NCBI GenBank assembly: GCA_938015295.1 | Contig: CALLQB010000010.1 | Location: 1-64,000, forward strand | Length of the DNA: 64,000 bases | Source of the DNA: an uncultured Acidimicrobiales bacterium | GTDB lineage: Bacteria > Actinomycetota > Acidimicrobiia > Acidimicrobiales > SHLQ01 | Direction of reading: 5' to 3' | Part shown: positions 7,797 to 17,410 of the stretch, piece by piece | Numbering within the stretch: the stretch's first letter is position 1 | How the letters are laid out: each line of letters opens with the position of its first letter | Notes under the pieces: model-generated | Told to the model about the DNA's origin: nothing | Databases searched by the model: none | The model's input: only the letters and a program-made list of their open reading frames with translations | Translations under genes and position numbers: made by a program

Positions 7797-9011
7797 TCAG
7801 GACAAGATTCGCACCGGGAGCGAACGCGGCCCGCGGATTTGGCCGGTCGACCAGGTCACCGTCGACGGATCTGCCAACTCGAACTGCGGCACTCGTTTCA
7901 TCCACTCCTCAAGCGCCACGCGCAGCTCTAGGCGAGCAAGGTTTGACCCGATGCACCGGTGAATACCGAGCCCGAAAGCGCCGTGGCGGTTCCGTTCGCG
8001 ATCGATAACGAACTGCTCGGCGTCGTCAAAGACCTCAGGGTCGCGGTTGGCGGCCGGAAACGGCAGGAGCACCCAGTCGTTGGGCGCCATCGGGCAGCCG
8101 CCAATCTCAACAGGTTTGGCGACCAATCGGGCCATGGTCACCGGTGCGTAAAACCGAAGAAACTCCTCAAGGGCAAAACCTTGCACATCTGGTTCATCGA
8201 TCCACCGTTGGCGATCTTGCGGATGCTGGGCCATATGCCAAAGGCTCGCGCCAATTGCCGACCAGGTCGTATCGATGCCGGCGATCAGCAAAAGCGCGAC
8301 GGTACCCCGAATGTGTTCGGGAAGCAGTCGATTTCCCTCGATCTCGGCGGCGTTGAGAAACGAGATCAGATCATCACCCGGGTGTGCAAGTCGATGGGCG
8401 ATGGCGTTGTCGAGATAATCATCGAAGGTCTCCTCGCCAGGAACCTCTTCGTGTTGCCCCGGCTCGGTAATGATGCGGTGAATAAACGTACGGAATTTGT
8501 CGCCATCTTCCGCGGGAAGACCAAGCATCTGAGCGATGACCCGCACCGGGATGTGTTGTGCGTACTGCTCGGCGGCGTCGACGATCCCGTCGGCTCCCCT
8601 TCCGGCGAGCAAGTCATCGAGGAGCTGGTTACACGACGCACGTGCGCCCTCTTCGAGTTTCGCAATCGCCTTCGGAGCGAATGCCGGCAACAGTAGCCCT
8701 CGAGCAATGGCATGAAATGGCGGGTCGGAGGTGATCGGCGGAGCGAAACCCATCGGGGCCGGAATATCAGGCCGTTCGTCACTCACCACAACACCCATCG
8801 AAGTGAAGTTGTCAGTATCGCGAGCGATGGCGGACACATCCTCGTGACGGGTCGGCAGCCACGTTCCGCCGAAGCGGTCTGAATGCGCTACCGGGCAGGT
8901 ACTGCGCAGTTCGGCCCAAATTTCGGGTGCTGCGGCTGCATAGTCGGCATGCGTATGGTCAAAGTCGGTTGCCCAATCGGCGACATCTGGGCGGGTTGGC
9001 CTAGTTGACAT
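7797..9011 (-). CDS. Cytochrome P450
   Basis: A 404-residue soluble bacterial P450. It has the I-helix oxygen-binding motif AGIDTT (about residue 238), the K-helix E-x-x-R (EEFLR) and the heme-thiolate loop FGLGIHRCIG with the ligand Cys near residue 353. The start is ATG 9011 with GGAGA a few bases upstream. No ferredoxin or ferredoxin reductase gene is adjacent, so it must draw electrons from partners encoded elsewhere. It sits between truB and rpsO, where ribF is common, so it looks like an insertion into the housekeeping cluster. The substrate is unknown. Confidence 0.95.
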   Translation of the reverse strand: MSTRPTRPDVADWATDFDHTHADYAAAAPEIWAELRSTCPVAHSDRFGGTWLPTRHEDVSAIARDTDNFTSMGVVVSDERPDIPAPMGFAPPITSDPPFHAIARGLLLPAFAPKAIAKLEEGARASCNQLLDDLLAGRGADGIVDAAEQYAQHIPVRVIAQMLGLPAEDGDKFRTFIHRIITEPGQHEEVPGEETFDDYLDNAIAHRLAHPGDDLISFLNAAEIEGNRLLPEHIRGTVALLLIAGIDTTWSAIGASLWHMAQHPQDRQRWIDEPDVQGFALEEFLRFYAPVTMARLVAKPVEIGGCPMAPNDWVLLPFPAANRDPEVFDDAEQFVIDRERNRHGAFGLGIHRCIGSNLARLELRVALEEWMKRVPQFELADPSTVTWSTGQIRGPRSLPVRILS

Positions 9012-9052
9012 ACATTCTCCATCGGCGGCGTTGTCTAAACTTACAACGTATA

Positions 9053-9937
9053 TTAGCCAGCGAGGACGAGGGCCGGCTTTGCCGTGTCGCCACGATGCGC
9101 CTGGTATACCGCGAGAAGCCGGCCTGCCGTATTGACGATTGGCCACGGCCCTTCGCCGATCACACCCAACCGATCGAGCGGCAGTACTTTGCCGTGGCAC
9201 ACATCGATCTCGAGATCTTCGTGAACCTCGGTGAGACCCATCGACCGCACTCCTTCGACTGCAGGGAGCACCTCGAGCGACGCGAGGGGGTTTGCCTGCT
9301 CAAGGCCAAACGGACCAACGGCGGTGCGCCGCAACGAACGCAAGTGGGCGCCGCCGCCAAGCGCTTCGCCGATATCGGCGGCAAGCGTTCGAATATAGGT
9401 ACCAGAGGTGCAGTCGACAAACACCCGAAAGGCCAGCGGCTCGCCATCGATCTGCTCAACCACAAGTCGGTTGATGGTGACAGGTCGCGCCTTACGTTCG
9501 ACCTCAATGCCCTCCCGAGCCAATTCATGGAGCCTCTTGCCGCCGACCTTCAGCGCCGAAACCATCGGCGGAATCTGTTCGATGTCGCCCCGAAATTGTG
9601 CAGCGGCAGTTTCGATTTGGGCGAAGGTCGTGCCGGCCATGTCGAAGGTGCCGGTGACGTCGCCGGCAGCGTCGAGCGTGGAGGTAGTAGTTCCTAGCTG
9701 CACCTCGCCTACATAGGACTTGTCCATACCGGTCAGGAAGGTAAGAAGGCGTGTGGCACGGCCGACACCGAGGACCAAAACGCCGGTTGCATCAGGGTCA
9801 AGGGTCCCCGAATGGCCGACCTTCTTCGTACCGAGTAGCCCTCGGGCCTTCGCCACGACATCATGGGACGTCCAACCAGGTTCCTTGTCGACGATGACGA
9901 TGCCACCTTCAGGCGGAATCGGCGGCGTCTCACTCAC
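9053..9937 (-). CDS. truB: tRNA pseudouridine-55 synthase
   Basis: TruB converts U55 of the tRNA T-loop to pseudouridine. The catalytic Asp lies in GHSGTLDPDATGVLVLGVGRAT near the N-terminus; the Tyr motif is in DKSYVGEVQLG, and a small PUA-like C-terminal part follows. The favoured start is GTG 9937, giving 294 residues, because it overlaps the rbfA stop by 8 bp; ATG codons at 9955 and 9958 in the same frame would give a longer overlap and 6-7 extra residues. Coupling to rbfA is likely either way. Confidence 0.93.
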   Translation of the reverse strand: MSETPPIPPEGGIVIVDKEPGWTSHDVVAKARGLLGTKKVGHSGTLDPDATGVLVLGVGRATRLLTFLTGMDKSYVGEVQLGTTTSTLDAAGDVTGTFDMAGTTFAQIETAAAQFRGDIEQIPPMVSALKVGGKRLHELAREGIEVERKARPVTINRLVVEQIDGEPLAFRVFVDCTSGTYIRTLAADIGEALGGGAHLRSLRRTAVGPFGLEQANPLASLEVLPAVEGVRSMGLTEVHEDLEIDVCHGKVLPLDRLGVIGEGPWPIVNTAGRLLAVYQAHRGDTAKPALVLAG

Positions 9938-10394
9938 TTTCAACAGCACCTTCATCATCAGCACGATCCATCGTTGCGCCAACGACGGTTTCGGCGCGAT
10001 CGTCATCGACAGCAGCCGCAGCTCCATCGACAGTTGGCTCGATGCCCCGCAAAATGTCGTCAATTCGCTCGGCTGAGCGCAGCACGTCGTCGATGAGGAA
10101 TTGAAACGGGGGCACCCGACGAACACGGGTCTGATTGCCGACTGCGCGTTGCAGGCGTGGTCGGAGCTCACCGAGGGTCGCAAGCACAATGTCGTCTTCG
10201 GCGGGCTCAAGATTCGAAACCGACACCACAGCCTTCGACAGGTTGCCGTCGACCTCGACCGAGGTCACCGAAACAAGGCTCAGCTCTTCGCGATCGATCC
10301 GCTCGAGTTCTTCCGCGATGATCTGACGAAACAGTTCACCTAATCGGTCGCCACGATTGACCTGACGCCCACGGGTGGGCCGTCTACGACTCAC
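9930..10394 (-). CDS. rbfA: 30S ribosome-binding factor A
   Basis: A 154-residue RbfA with a KH-like core: GDRLGELFRQIIAEELERI, then the LVSVTSVEVDGNLSKAVVSVS strand-helix region and a VGNQTRVRRVPPFQFLIDDVLRSAERID C-terminal part. RbfA binds the 30S neck and helps mature the 16S 5' end. The last 40 residues form an acidic tail beyond the fold. GTG start, 8 bp after infB and overlapping truB, in the usual nusA-infB-rbfA-truB order. Confidence 0.95.
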   Translation of the reverse strand: MSRRRPTRGRQVNRGDRLGELFRQIIAEELERIDREELSLVSVTSVEVDGNLSKAVVSVSNLEPAEDDIVLATLGELRPRLQRAVGNQTRVRRVPPFQFLIDDVLRSAERIDDILRGIEPTVDGAAAAVDDDRAETVVGATMDRADDEGAVESE

Positions 10395-10402
10395 AGGCCT
10401 GC

Positions 10403-13279
10403 TCAGGTCCGGGCGATTTCGCGCTCTTCGTACGTTTCGATGATGTCGCCGCTACGAAGATCTTGGAAGTCGCTGAGGCCAATACCGCATTCGAAGCCGG
10501 CTGCGACCTCGCGCACATCATCTTTGAATCGACGGAGCGAACTGACGTCGCCTGTCCAGATGACGGTGCCTTCACGAATAAAGCGCACCTTCGAGTTGCG
10601 GGTTATGACACCGTTCTTGACCATACAACCGGCGATTGTGCCGATCTTTGGCACCTTGAACAGTTCGCGGACCTCGGCGTCGCCGGTGACAACTTCTTCG
10701 TACTCGGGAGCGAGCATGCCAATCATCGCGCTCTCGATTTCTTCGAGGAGCTTGTAGATGATTTCGTAGGTGCGAATTTCTACCTTTTCGGCGTCGGCGA
10801 GTTCACGTGCCTTGCGATCAGGGCGCACGTTGAAGCCAAGAATCGTGGCGTTGGTCGATGCGGCGAGCTGAATATCGTTCTCGGTAATACCGCCGACCGC
10901 ACGGTGCACAAACGCCAGCTTGACTTCGTCTCGTTCGAGCTTGCGCAGGCTTTCGGTGACAGCTTCGAGCGAACCGTTGACATCCGCCTTGAGGAGCAGG
11001 TTGAGCGTGGCTGCTTCACCAGCTTGGATCTGGCTAAAGACATCTTCGAGCTTTGCTCCACCACTCATCGCGTGAGCGTCACGACCAAGGTTGGTCTGAC
11101 GGTGGTAGTACTCGCGAGCGTCAGCGACCTTGCTGGCCACCTTCTCGCTCGGAGCAATCACGAACAGGTCACCAGCATCGGCGGGCTCGGAAAGACCAAG
11201 AACCTCAACCGGGGTGGATGGTCCTGCTTCTTTTACCTGCTCGCCCCTGTCGTTCACGAGTGCACGAACACGTCCCCATGCGGCGCCAGCGACCATCGGG
11301 TCACCAACGCGAAGGGTGCCGTTTTGTACGAGCACCGTTGCCACGGGGCCACGTCCGGTGTCGAGGTGCGATTCGAGGACCACACCGGTGCACTGCCCAT
11401 CGGGCAATGCACGGAGGTCTTCGACCTCCGAAACGAGGATCAAGGCGTCGATCAGTTCCTCGATGCCTAGGCTTTGCAACGCAGAAACCTGAGCAGTGAT
11501 GACGTCGCCACCCCATGCCTCGGTAATGAGTTCATGCTCGGCGAGTTCTTGATAGACGCGGTCGGGGTTGGAGCCTTCGCGGTCGATCTTGTTCACCGCA
11601 ACCACAATCGGCACTTCAGCGGCCTTGGCGTGGTTAAGCGCCTCGATGGTTTGTGGCATGACACCGTCATCGGCCGCAACAACAAGTACAACAATGTCGG
11701 TTGCCTGGGCGCCACGCATCCGCATGGCGGTGAAGGCCTCGTGGCCCGGCGTGTCGATGAAGGTGAGCTTCGTGCCGTCGCGCTCAATCTGGTATGCACC
11801 GATGTGCTGGGTGATGCCTCCAGCTTCGCCATCGATCACATTTGTTTGGCGGATTCGATCGAGAAGCAGCGTCTTACCGTGGTCGACGTGCCCCATGATG
11901 GTGATGACCGGCGGACGCGACGGCGCATCGGCGACATCGATGTCCTCATCGGCTCCGAGGAGCTTCATAAGTTCGACTTCTTGTTCTTCGCCAGGATCGA
12001 CCATCCGAATTTCGGCGCCAATTTCGGCAGCGAAGAGTTCGATCATGTCGTCGGTTAGCGACTGCGTAGCCGTAACCATCTCGCCCTGTTGCATAAGGAA
12101 GCGAACGACGTCGGCTGCGGTGCGGTTGAGCTTCGGACCGAGGTCGAGCGGCGTGGACGAACGTTCGACCACAACAACACCCTCGGGCACTGCTGCATCG
12201 ACCGGCGTGTACGACGGAGCGTCCATCGGCTGGAGTTCTTCGATGTTGCGACGACGACGTCCGCGACGACGGGGTGGTCGACGACCGGGACCGCCACCAG
12301 GACGACCGCCAGGACGACCGGCACCGCCACCGGGGCCACCGCCACCGGGTGCTCCGCCACCGCCGCCACCAGGACGCGGCGCGCCAGCGCCAGAGCCTCC
12401 GGGACGGGGTCCGCGACCGGGTGCTGCAGGAGCAGGACCGCGGCCACCGCGGCCGGGCGGAGGAGGGATGGGTTTGCCTGTGCGAGATTGCGGTGGGCCG
12501 GGCGGCGGCGGAATCGGCCGACCGGTAGAAGACGTTGGTGGGGTCGCCGGGGCTTCGGCGCGAGCGGGAGCAGGCGGTGTTGGCTTTGCGCCAATATCGT
12601 TCACCGGTGCCGACGGCGTGGGAGGTGCTGGCGTCGCTGCCGCTGCTTCGGCTGGGGGTCGAGGGGCCTTGCTGCCACTTGAAGAGATCACACGCTTTGG
12701 CGTCGGTGCTGGCTCGGGGGCTGGTGCCGGAGCAGGAGCTGGAACAGGAGCTGGAGGTTCGGCAACTGGCGCCGGTGGAGGCGCAGCTGCAACAGGAGCC
12801 GGCGCTGGGGCTGCGGGCGCCGGCGGGGTTGGTGCTGGCGCTTCGACAGGGGGCGTAGGTGTCGGCGCGGGCGCTGCCGCTGCTTGCTCAGCGGCCGCTG
12901 CATCGGCCGCGGCCTTTGCAGCTGCGGCCGCAGCTTCAGACTCGGCACGCTCGGCGGCTGCCGCTGCTGCGGCTTCGGCCTCGAGTTTTGCCGCGGCCTC
13001 TGCTTCTTTCGCCGCTTTCTTAGCGTCCTTCTCGGCCTGAGCTGCAGCCTTCTTCTCCGCCGCTTCCCGCTTGGCCTTGGCCTTTTCGTCCTCGGGCTGT
13101 TCGTCGCGAATAAGACCTTCGCGCTCGGCCTTGCGGCGGGCGCGGTCCGCGTGCGCATCCTCCATACTGGAGGAATGACTTTTCACACCGATTCCTAGAG
13201 ACTCACAGAGGTCAAGACACTCTGCATTTGTCAGGCCTAGTTCTCGGGCCAATTCGTATACGCGGATCTTAGCTGCCAA
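10403..13279 (-). CDS. infB: Translation initiation factor IF-2
   Basis: A 958-residue IF-2. The IF2_N domain (1-55) starts [15 protein letters not shown] from a TTG codon. Residues about 60-345 are low complexity: Lys/Ala/Glu-rich helix, then Pro/Ala-rich, then Gly/Pro/Arg-rich ending in a poly-Arg block. The GTPase domain has G1 GHVDHGKT (463-470), G3 DTPGHEAF and G4 NKID, followed by domains II, III and IV. It places fMet-tRNA on the 30S subunit and promotes subunit joining. It follows nusA after a 200-bp spacer and precedes rbfA by 8 bp. Confidence 0.97.
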   Translation of the reverse strand: MAAKIRVYELARELGLTNAECLDLCESLGIGVKSHSSSMEDAHADRARRKAEREGLIRDEQPEDEKAKAKREAAEKKAAAQAEKDAKKAAKEAEAAAKLEAEAAAAAAAERAESEAAAAAAKAAADAAAAEQAAAAPAPTPTPPVEAPAPTPPAPAAPAPAPVAAAPPPAPVAEPPAPVPAPAPAPAPEPAPTPKRVISSSGSKAPRPPAEAAAATPAPPTPSAPVNDIGAKPTPPAPARAEAPATPPTSSTGRPIPPPPGPPQSRTGKPIPPPPGRGGRGPAPAAPGRGPRPGGSGAGAPRPGGGGGGAPGGGGPGGGAGRPGGRPGGGPGRRPPRRRGRRRRNIEELQPMDAPSYTPVDAAVPEGVVVVERSSTPLDLGPKLNRTAADVVRFLMQQGEMVTATQSLTDDMIELFAAEIGAEIRMVDPGEEQEVELMKLLGADEDIDVADAPSRPPVITIMGHVDHGKTLLLDRIRQTNVIDGEAGGITQHIGAYQIERDGTKLTFIDTPGHEAFTAMRMRGAQATDIVVLVVAADDGVMPQTIEALNHAKAAEVPIVVAVNKIDREGSNPDRVYQELAEHELITEAWGGDVITAQVSALQSLGIEELIDALILVSEVEDLRALPDGQCTGVVLESHLDTGRGPVATVLVQNGTLRVGDPMVAGAAWGRVRALVNDRGEQVKEAGPSTPVEVLGLSEPADAGDLFVIAPSEKVASKVADAREYYHRQTNLGRDAHAMSGGAKLEDVFSQIQAGEAATLNLLLKADVNGSLEAVTESLRKLERDEVKLAFVHRAVGGITENDIQLAASTNATILGFNVRPDRKARELADAEKVEIRTYEIIYKLLEEIESAMIGMLAPEYEEVVTGDAEVRELFKVPKIGTIAGCMVKNGVITRNSKVRFIREGTVIWTGDVSSLRRFKDDVREVAAGFECGIGLSDFQDLRSGDIIETYEEREIART

Positions 13280-13479
13280 CGGTTTGTATTCTCAGTCCTT
13301 CGAATGTGTTTCGCTCGGGGTGCGAAAACGGATAGTGCGGCGGGCGCACGTACCCAATGCGGTTCATACTGTCATGATCTCACCGTCACTACGTGCTCGG
13401 GCGAGGCGCGCCTCGTGAACATCACGGCATGATGCAGACCAATGCAGGCTACCTGCACCAGTCCAGATATTCCTCTTTA
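13280..13479. other. nusA-infB spacer without a ylxR gene
   Basis: This 200-bp spacer usually holds ylxR (DUF448). All three minus-strand frames are broken by stops and none shows the family's conserved N-terminal Cys-x-G-Cys-Arg pattern, so no gene is called. It contains a perfect 14-bp palindrome, CGAGGCGCGCCTCG, at 13402-13415. Nothing else is recognisable. Confidence 0.5.
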
Positions 13480-14682
13480 TTACTCCTGCTCAGCGGCTGC
13501 GGCCGGTTCGTCGCCAGAATCCTCGCCGGTGTCGGCGGCATCTTCGGCGCCATCATCGACTGCGTCGCCTTCGGCAGCTGCCGAAAGTTCGTTCCATTCT
13601 TCAACGCTGATCGCCGGGCTGCCATCAGCTGGCTGCCACATCTGCTCACCGGTCTCTTCGTTGACGATCCACTCACCGGCTGCCCAGTCAACTGCACCGT
13701 ACGCTTCTTCTTCGGCAAGCTGGGTTTCGCTCTTGATGTCGACACGCCAGCCGGTCAGGCGAGCCGCCAACCGAGCGTTCTGGCCTTCCTTGCCAATAGC
13801 CAGCGACAGCTGGTAGTCAGGCACGATGACCTCAGCGGTGCCGGTCTCTTCGATGATTCGCACCTCTTTGACCTTCGCCGGTGAGAGCGCCTTCATAATG
13901 AAGTCACGCAGATCCTCCGAGAAGGGGATGATGTCGATCTTTTCACCACGAAGTTCGTTGACCACCATGCGGACACGGGCGCCGCGGGCGCCCACGCAAG
14001 CGCCAACCGGATCGACGTTGCCGTCGTTCGAGTAGACCGCGATCTTTGTGCGATGTCCTGGTTCACGGGCGCAGGCTTTGATTTCGACGATGCCGTCGGC
14101 AATTTCTGGCACCTCAAGCTCAAAGAGGCGTTTGACCAAACCGGGGTGAGTACGACTGACGACGATCTGCGGACCCTTTGCGGTCTTGCGAACTTCGACG
14201 ATGTAGGCCTTGAGACGGCTGTTCGGTTCGGGCCGCTCGTAGGGAACCTGCTCGGCCTGAGGCAGCAAAGCTTCGACCCGACCGAGATCTAGCAGCGTGT
14301 ACCGAGAATCGGTTTGCTGGATCATACCGGTGACAATGTCGCCCTCGCGACCTGCGTATTCCTCGTACTTCATCTCGCGCTCGGCTTCACGGATGCGCTG
14401 CGTCATAACCTGACGAGCGGTTTGCGCGGCGATGCGACCGAAGTCGTCTGGTGTGACGTCGATCTCGCCGCCGAAGGCCACACCGTCGTCGTCGAGTTCT
14501 TGTGCCATCACCCGGATATCCATCGAATCTGGATCGATCGTGACCCAGGAGAACTGATGGGCGTCTGGCGAACGCTTGTAGGCGGTTTCAAGCGCGTCGG
14601 CGAGTGCCGCAAACAACGCGTCGACGGAAATGCCCTTTTCTGAGGCGAGCGCCTGTAGCGCTTCCATCATTTCTGCATTCAT
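13480..14682 (-). CDS. nusA: Transcription termination/antitermination factor NusA
   Basis: A 400-residue NusA: N-terminal RNAP-binding domain (1-125), S1 domain (about 130-200, with EYAGREGDIVTGMIQQ), then two KH domains with GACVGARGARVRMVVNELRGEKIDII and AIGKEGQNARLAARLTGWRVDI. It modulates pausing, termination and rRNA antitermination. The C-terminal ~70 residues are acidic and Ala-rich (ending EPAAAAEQE) in place of the E. coli acidic repeats. Its ATG overlaps the rimP stop by 4 bp. Confidence 0.97.
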   Translation of the reverse strand: MNAEMMEALQALASEKGISVDALFAALADALETAYKRSPDAHQFSWVTIDPDSMDIRVMAQELDDDGVAFGGEIDVTPDDFGRIAAQTARQVMTQRIREAEREMKYEEYAGREGDIVTGMIQQTDSRYTLLDLGRVEALLPQAEQVPYERPEPNSRLKAYIVEVRKTAKGPQIVVSRTHPGLVKRLFELEVPEIADGIVEIKACAREPGHRTKIAVYSNDGNVDPVGACVGARGARVRMVVNELRGEKIDIIPFSEDLRDFIMKALSPAKVKEVRIIEETGTAEVIVPDYQLSLAIGKEGQNARLAARLTGWRVDIKSETQLAEEEAYGAVDWAAGEWIVNEETGEQMWQPADGSPAISVEEWNELSAAAEGDAVDDGAEDAADTGEDSGDEPAAAAEQE

Positions 14683-15287
14683 GATGCCGCTCTCTTTTCT
14701 TTGGTTTCCTGCTGAGGCGATCCGGGACTTTCCTCCGGATCGTTGCCCTCGTGATTGGATTTTGCTGACTTGTTCTTCGAGTTCTTCGAGGAGCCGCCGC
14801 CGGGCTTGTCCTGGGGGCCCCAGTCGAAAACGGTAGTGGCTTTTGCGATATCGCTGATGTCAAGTGTGCGCTCCTCCCCTTCAGGAGAGGTCACGGTAAT
14901 CGCTGTTTCGGTAGCCGCGCTGAGCTGCCCTTCGACCCGCCGGTCGCCGTCGACGCCGGGAAACGTTTTGATCTTGACGGTCTCGCCAAGCGAGCGGCGG
15001 AAGTGATCCGCGGTGCGGAGTTTCCGCTCGAGACCAGGGGAGCTGACCTCGAGGGTGAAGGCCCCCGCAATGAGGTCGCGTTCTTCGATTTCGTAGGCGA
15101 TCTTTTTAGAAAGCTTCTGCAACATTGACAACGCGGCGCCAGCTTTGGGATCGGGTTTGTCGAGCCGATCGGCGGTGACGCGCAAAAGGCCACCGGAGAA
15201 CTCGACATCAAATACTTCAAGGTCGAACGTGGGAGCATGCTCGTCTGCAATCGCACGGACCGTATCGACGGTGTTCAGTGATCCCAT
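14679..15287 (-). CDS. rimP: Ribosome maturation factor RimP
   Basis: A 202-residue RimP (YhbC). The N-terminal domain holds the conserved DLEVFDVEFSGG strand and FTLEVSSPGLERKL; the C-terminal SH3-like domain has VEGQLSAATETAITVT. The start at ATG 15287 is supported by AAAGGGG upstream; the open frame extends to 15371 without conservation. A Lys/Ser/Glu-rich disordered tail of about 45 residues follows the fold. RimP acts in 30S assembly and starts the rimP-nusA-infB-rbfA-truB operon. Confidence 0.94.
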   Translation of the reverse strand: MGSLNTVDTVRAIADEHAPTFDLEVFDVEFSGGLLRVTADRLDKPDPKAGAALSMLQKLSKKIAYEIEERDLIAGAFTLEVSSPGLERKLRTADHFRRSLGETVKIKTFPGVDGDRRVEGQLSAATETAITVTSPEGEERTLDISDIAKATTVFDWGPQDKPGGGSSKNSKNKSAKSNHEGNDPEESPGSPQQETKEKRAAS

Positions 15288-15427
15288 TGCAGACGCCCCT
15301 TTCAAAACCGGCGGGTCGGTAGTGCTCAGTAGTACTCGGTAGTTCGTTCGGTGAAACGTCTCTACAGGCATGAAGAGCGTTTCGGTGTTCTGACAGATGC
15401 ATCGGCAAATCAGCTAAGAAACAGCAA

Positions 15428-15451
15428 TGGCGTGGGCCAAAGCCCACGCCA
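15428..15451 (-). terminator. Intrinsic-type terminator downstream of the small membrane protein gene
   Basis: A perfect 10-bp stem (15428-15437 with 15442-15451) with a 4-nt loop. On the minus strand it is followed by TTGCTGTTTCTTAG, moderately T-rich. It lies 60 bp after the stop at 15513 and 140 bp before rimP, and separates the ispG unit from the rimP-nusA operon. Confidence 0.6.
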
Positions 15452-15512
15452 GCTCAGAGAACATTTGCGCAGCGACCACTCTACCAGAAAGTTCTGCGAG
15501 TACAGCCTCGGA

Positions 15513-16025
15513 TCAGGTGGGGGTCCCGACTCCTTCGACGGCGTCGGCAAATTGGTCGGCGGCTTCAAGAAACGTCACCTTGCGCACGAGCAGATCAACA
15601 TGAATCGACGGACGAATCCACGGCAAGACAATAAGGGAATACACCGCAACAACAACACAGAGCACCGCGCCAACACCACACACCACCGCTAGCGGAACAA
15701 ACGAGCGAGCAATAAGAGCAAGCACACCGAAGCCAACCGCCCCCCACACGCCACGACCACGCGCCTCCTGCAGCCAAGAGATGCGGCGTAGTTCACTTTC
15801 GGCGAGCGGCACCTTCACCACTACCCCGCCCTTCACCCGAGCAATCAACGCGAGCGCGACCCAACCCGGCGGACCGAAAAACAGCAGCGCCCACCAAAAC
15901 CCGAGACCTTCAAGCCGGTACTGCAAGGCTTCGAAGCCAACTGCGGGCGAACCAGACAGCGGAGACACAAGCGGGAGGTTGCCGCTCGTTGCAACCGCGA
16001 CCGGCACCGAGACCGAACGAGCCAC
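15513..16025 (-). CDS. Small membrane protein of unknown function
   Basis: About 170 residues if translation starts at GTG 16025, 7 bp after ispG. I do not recognise a family. Residues ~44-65 (FWWALLFFGPPGWVALALIA) and two more hydrophobic stretches around residues 90-140 predict three membrane helices; a soluble C-terminal segment ends ADQFADAVEGVGTPT. The spacing suggests co-transcription with ispG, and a hairpin terminator follows. No ribosome binding site is obvious, so the start is uncertain and an ATG at 16073 inside ispG is an alternative. Confidence 0.6.
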   Translation of the reverse strand: MARSVSVPVAVATSGNLPLVSPLSGSPAVGFEALQYRLEGLGFWWALLFFGPPGWVALALIARVKGGVVVKVPLAESELRRISWLQEARGRGVWGAVGFGVLALIARSFVPLAVVCGVGAVLCVVVAVYSLIVLPWIRPSIHVDLLVRKVTFLEAADQFADAVEGVGTPT

Positions 16026-16032
16026 GCGACGG

Positions 16033-17256
16033 TCAGGTGCGCTTGCGCATGAGTTCGACCCGGGCGCCAGCATGATTCGCGTCGTCGCCTTGCTCCTGTA
16101 ACAGGAGCTGCCGGTCCTTTTCGGCCTCGCGAGCTGCCTTGTCGACATCGACCTTGGCCAAGGCGGCGTCGATGCCTTCGTCGGCAATGATCGTCGCCCA
16201 CTCGACCAACGTGTCGACCATCTCGTCTTCGGGCACCACGGCGGCGTTGACGCCCTTGATGAACAGATGCCCACGTTTGTTTCCCGCAGCGATACCAAGG
16301 TCGGCATCGCCTGCTTCGCCCGGTCCGTTCACTACACAACCCATGACCGCGACCTGGAGAGGCAGCTCGCGTTCGCCGAACGCTTCGAGTGCTTGCTGGG
16401 CAACCGCATAGACATCGATCTCGGCCCGTCCGCAACTGGGGCAGGCGATGAGGTCGACGTTCTTTCGTTCACGCAAGCCGAGGCTTTCGAGCAGTTGGCG
16501 GCCCGCTCGCACCTCATCGATCGGGTCCGAGGTCAGCGAGTACCGGATGGTGTCGCCAATCCCTTCAGCAAGCAACGTAGCGATGCCTGCGGTTGCCTTG
16601 ACCAGACCATTCGGCGGAGGTCCGGCTTCGGTCACACCAAGATGCAACGGCGCGTCGGTGACCTCCGAGAGCTGCCGGTAGGCCTCGATCATCAGCGGAA
16701 CACTCGATGCTTTGACCGAGATCTTGACGTTGTCGAAACCAACTTCATCGAAGTAGGCGAGCTCTCGAAGCGCCGATTCGACCATGGCTTCAGGGGTGAC
16801 CTTGTCGCCGTACTTTTCGCGGATGTCCTTGTCGAGCGAACCGCCATTGACACCAATGCGAATCGGCACCCCACGATCGCGAGCCTCGGACGCCACAAGT
16901 TTGATGTGCTCGGGTTTGCGAATATTGCCGGGATTGAGGCGAAGACAAGCTACGCCGGCGTCGAGGGCGTCGAGCGCGCGCTTGTATTGATGATGGATGT
17001 CGGCGACGATCGGCACCGGCGAACGAGGAACGATCTGGGCCAAGCCCTCGGCGGCCTCCGGTTCGTTACACGTGCAACGGACGATGTCGGCGCCAGCCGC
17101 GGCGAGCGCGTAGATCTGCTTCAGCGTGCCTTCGACGTCGGCGGTCTTCGTGTCGGTCATCGATTGCACAGTGATTGGCGCGTCACCGCCTACAGGCACA
17201 TTACCGACCATGATCTGACGAGTTTTACGGCGAGGGAAAGAAGCGGTTACGTCCAC
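16033..17256 (-). CDS. ispG: 4-hydroxy-3-methylbut-2-enyl diphosphate synthase (flavodoxin/ferredoxin)
   Basis: The 407-residue GcpE enzyme reduces MEcPP to HMBPP in the MEP isoprenoid pathway. The TIM barrel begins PRRKTRQIMVGNVPVGGDAPITVQSMT; the [4Fe-4S] ligands appear in LIACPSCGR and in MGCVVNGPGEA. The C-terminal ~45 residues are a charged extension (KAAREAEKDRQLLL) past the normal end. GTG start. dxr lies on the same strand about 4 kb away, so two MEP enzymes are encoded here. Confidence 0.97.
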   Translation of the reverse strand: MDVTASFPRRKTRQIMVGNVPVGGDAPITVQSMTDTKTADVEGTLKQIYALAAAGADIVRCTCNEPEAAEGLAQIVPRSPVPIVADIHHQYKRALDALDAGVACLRLNPGNIRKPEHIKLVASEARDRGVPIRIGVNGGSLDKDIREKYGDKVTPEAMVESALRELAYFDEVGFDNVKISVKASSVPLMIEAYRQLSEVTDAPLHLGVTEAGPPPNGLVKATAGIATLLAEGIGDTIRYSLTSDPIDEVRAGRQLLESLGLRERKNVDLIACPSCGRAEIDVYAVAQQALEAFGERELPLQVAVMGCVVNGPGEAGDADLGIAAGNKRGHLFIKGVNAAVVPEDEMVDTLVEWATIIADEGIDAALAKVDVDKAAREAEKDRQLLLQEQGDDANHAGARVELMRKRT

Positions 17257-17410
17257 ACCTCAACGGTACTTCGTTGGGCCGATTTCGCATGCAGGAATGA
17301 TGCACATTCGATGCAGACACACCTGCGCAGCACGCAACACCCCCTGAAGTACACAAAATTCACGGAAGCAGATGTCATATGCCGAAAAGTAGGAAAGTAG
17401 GCTTTCGCGC

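Noticed and set aside
10463..11470. 335-residue open frame opposite infB
   Set aside because: Antisense to the IF-2 GTPase domain; no recognisable protein features.
11568..13040. 490-residue open frame on the plus strand inside infB
   Set aside because: Pro/Gly/Arg/Ser-rich translation with no family; it mirrors the low-complexity region of IF-2, which is certain.
13280..13479. ylxR (DUF448) gene
   Set aside because: All minus frames are interrupted and the Cys-x-G-Cys-Arg motif is missing.
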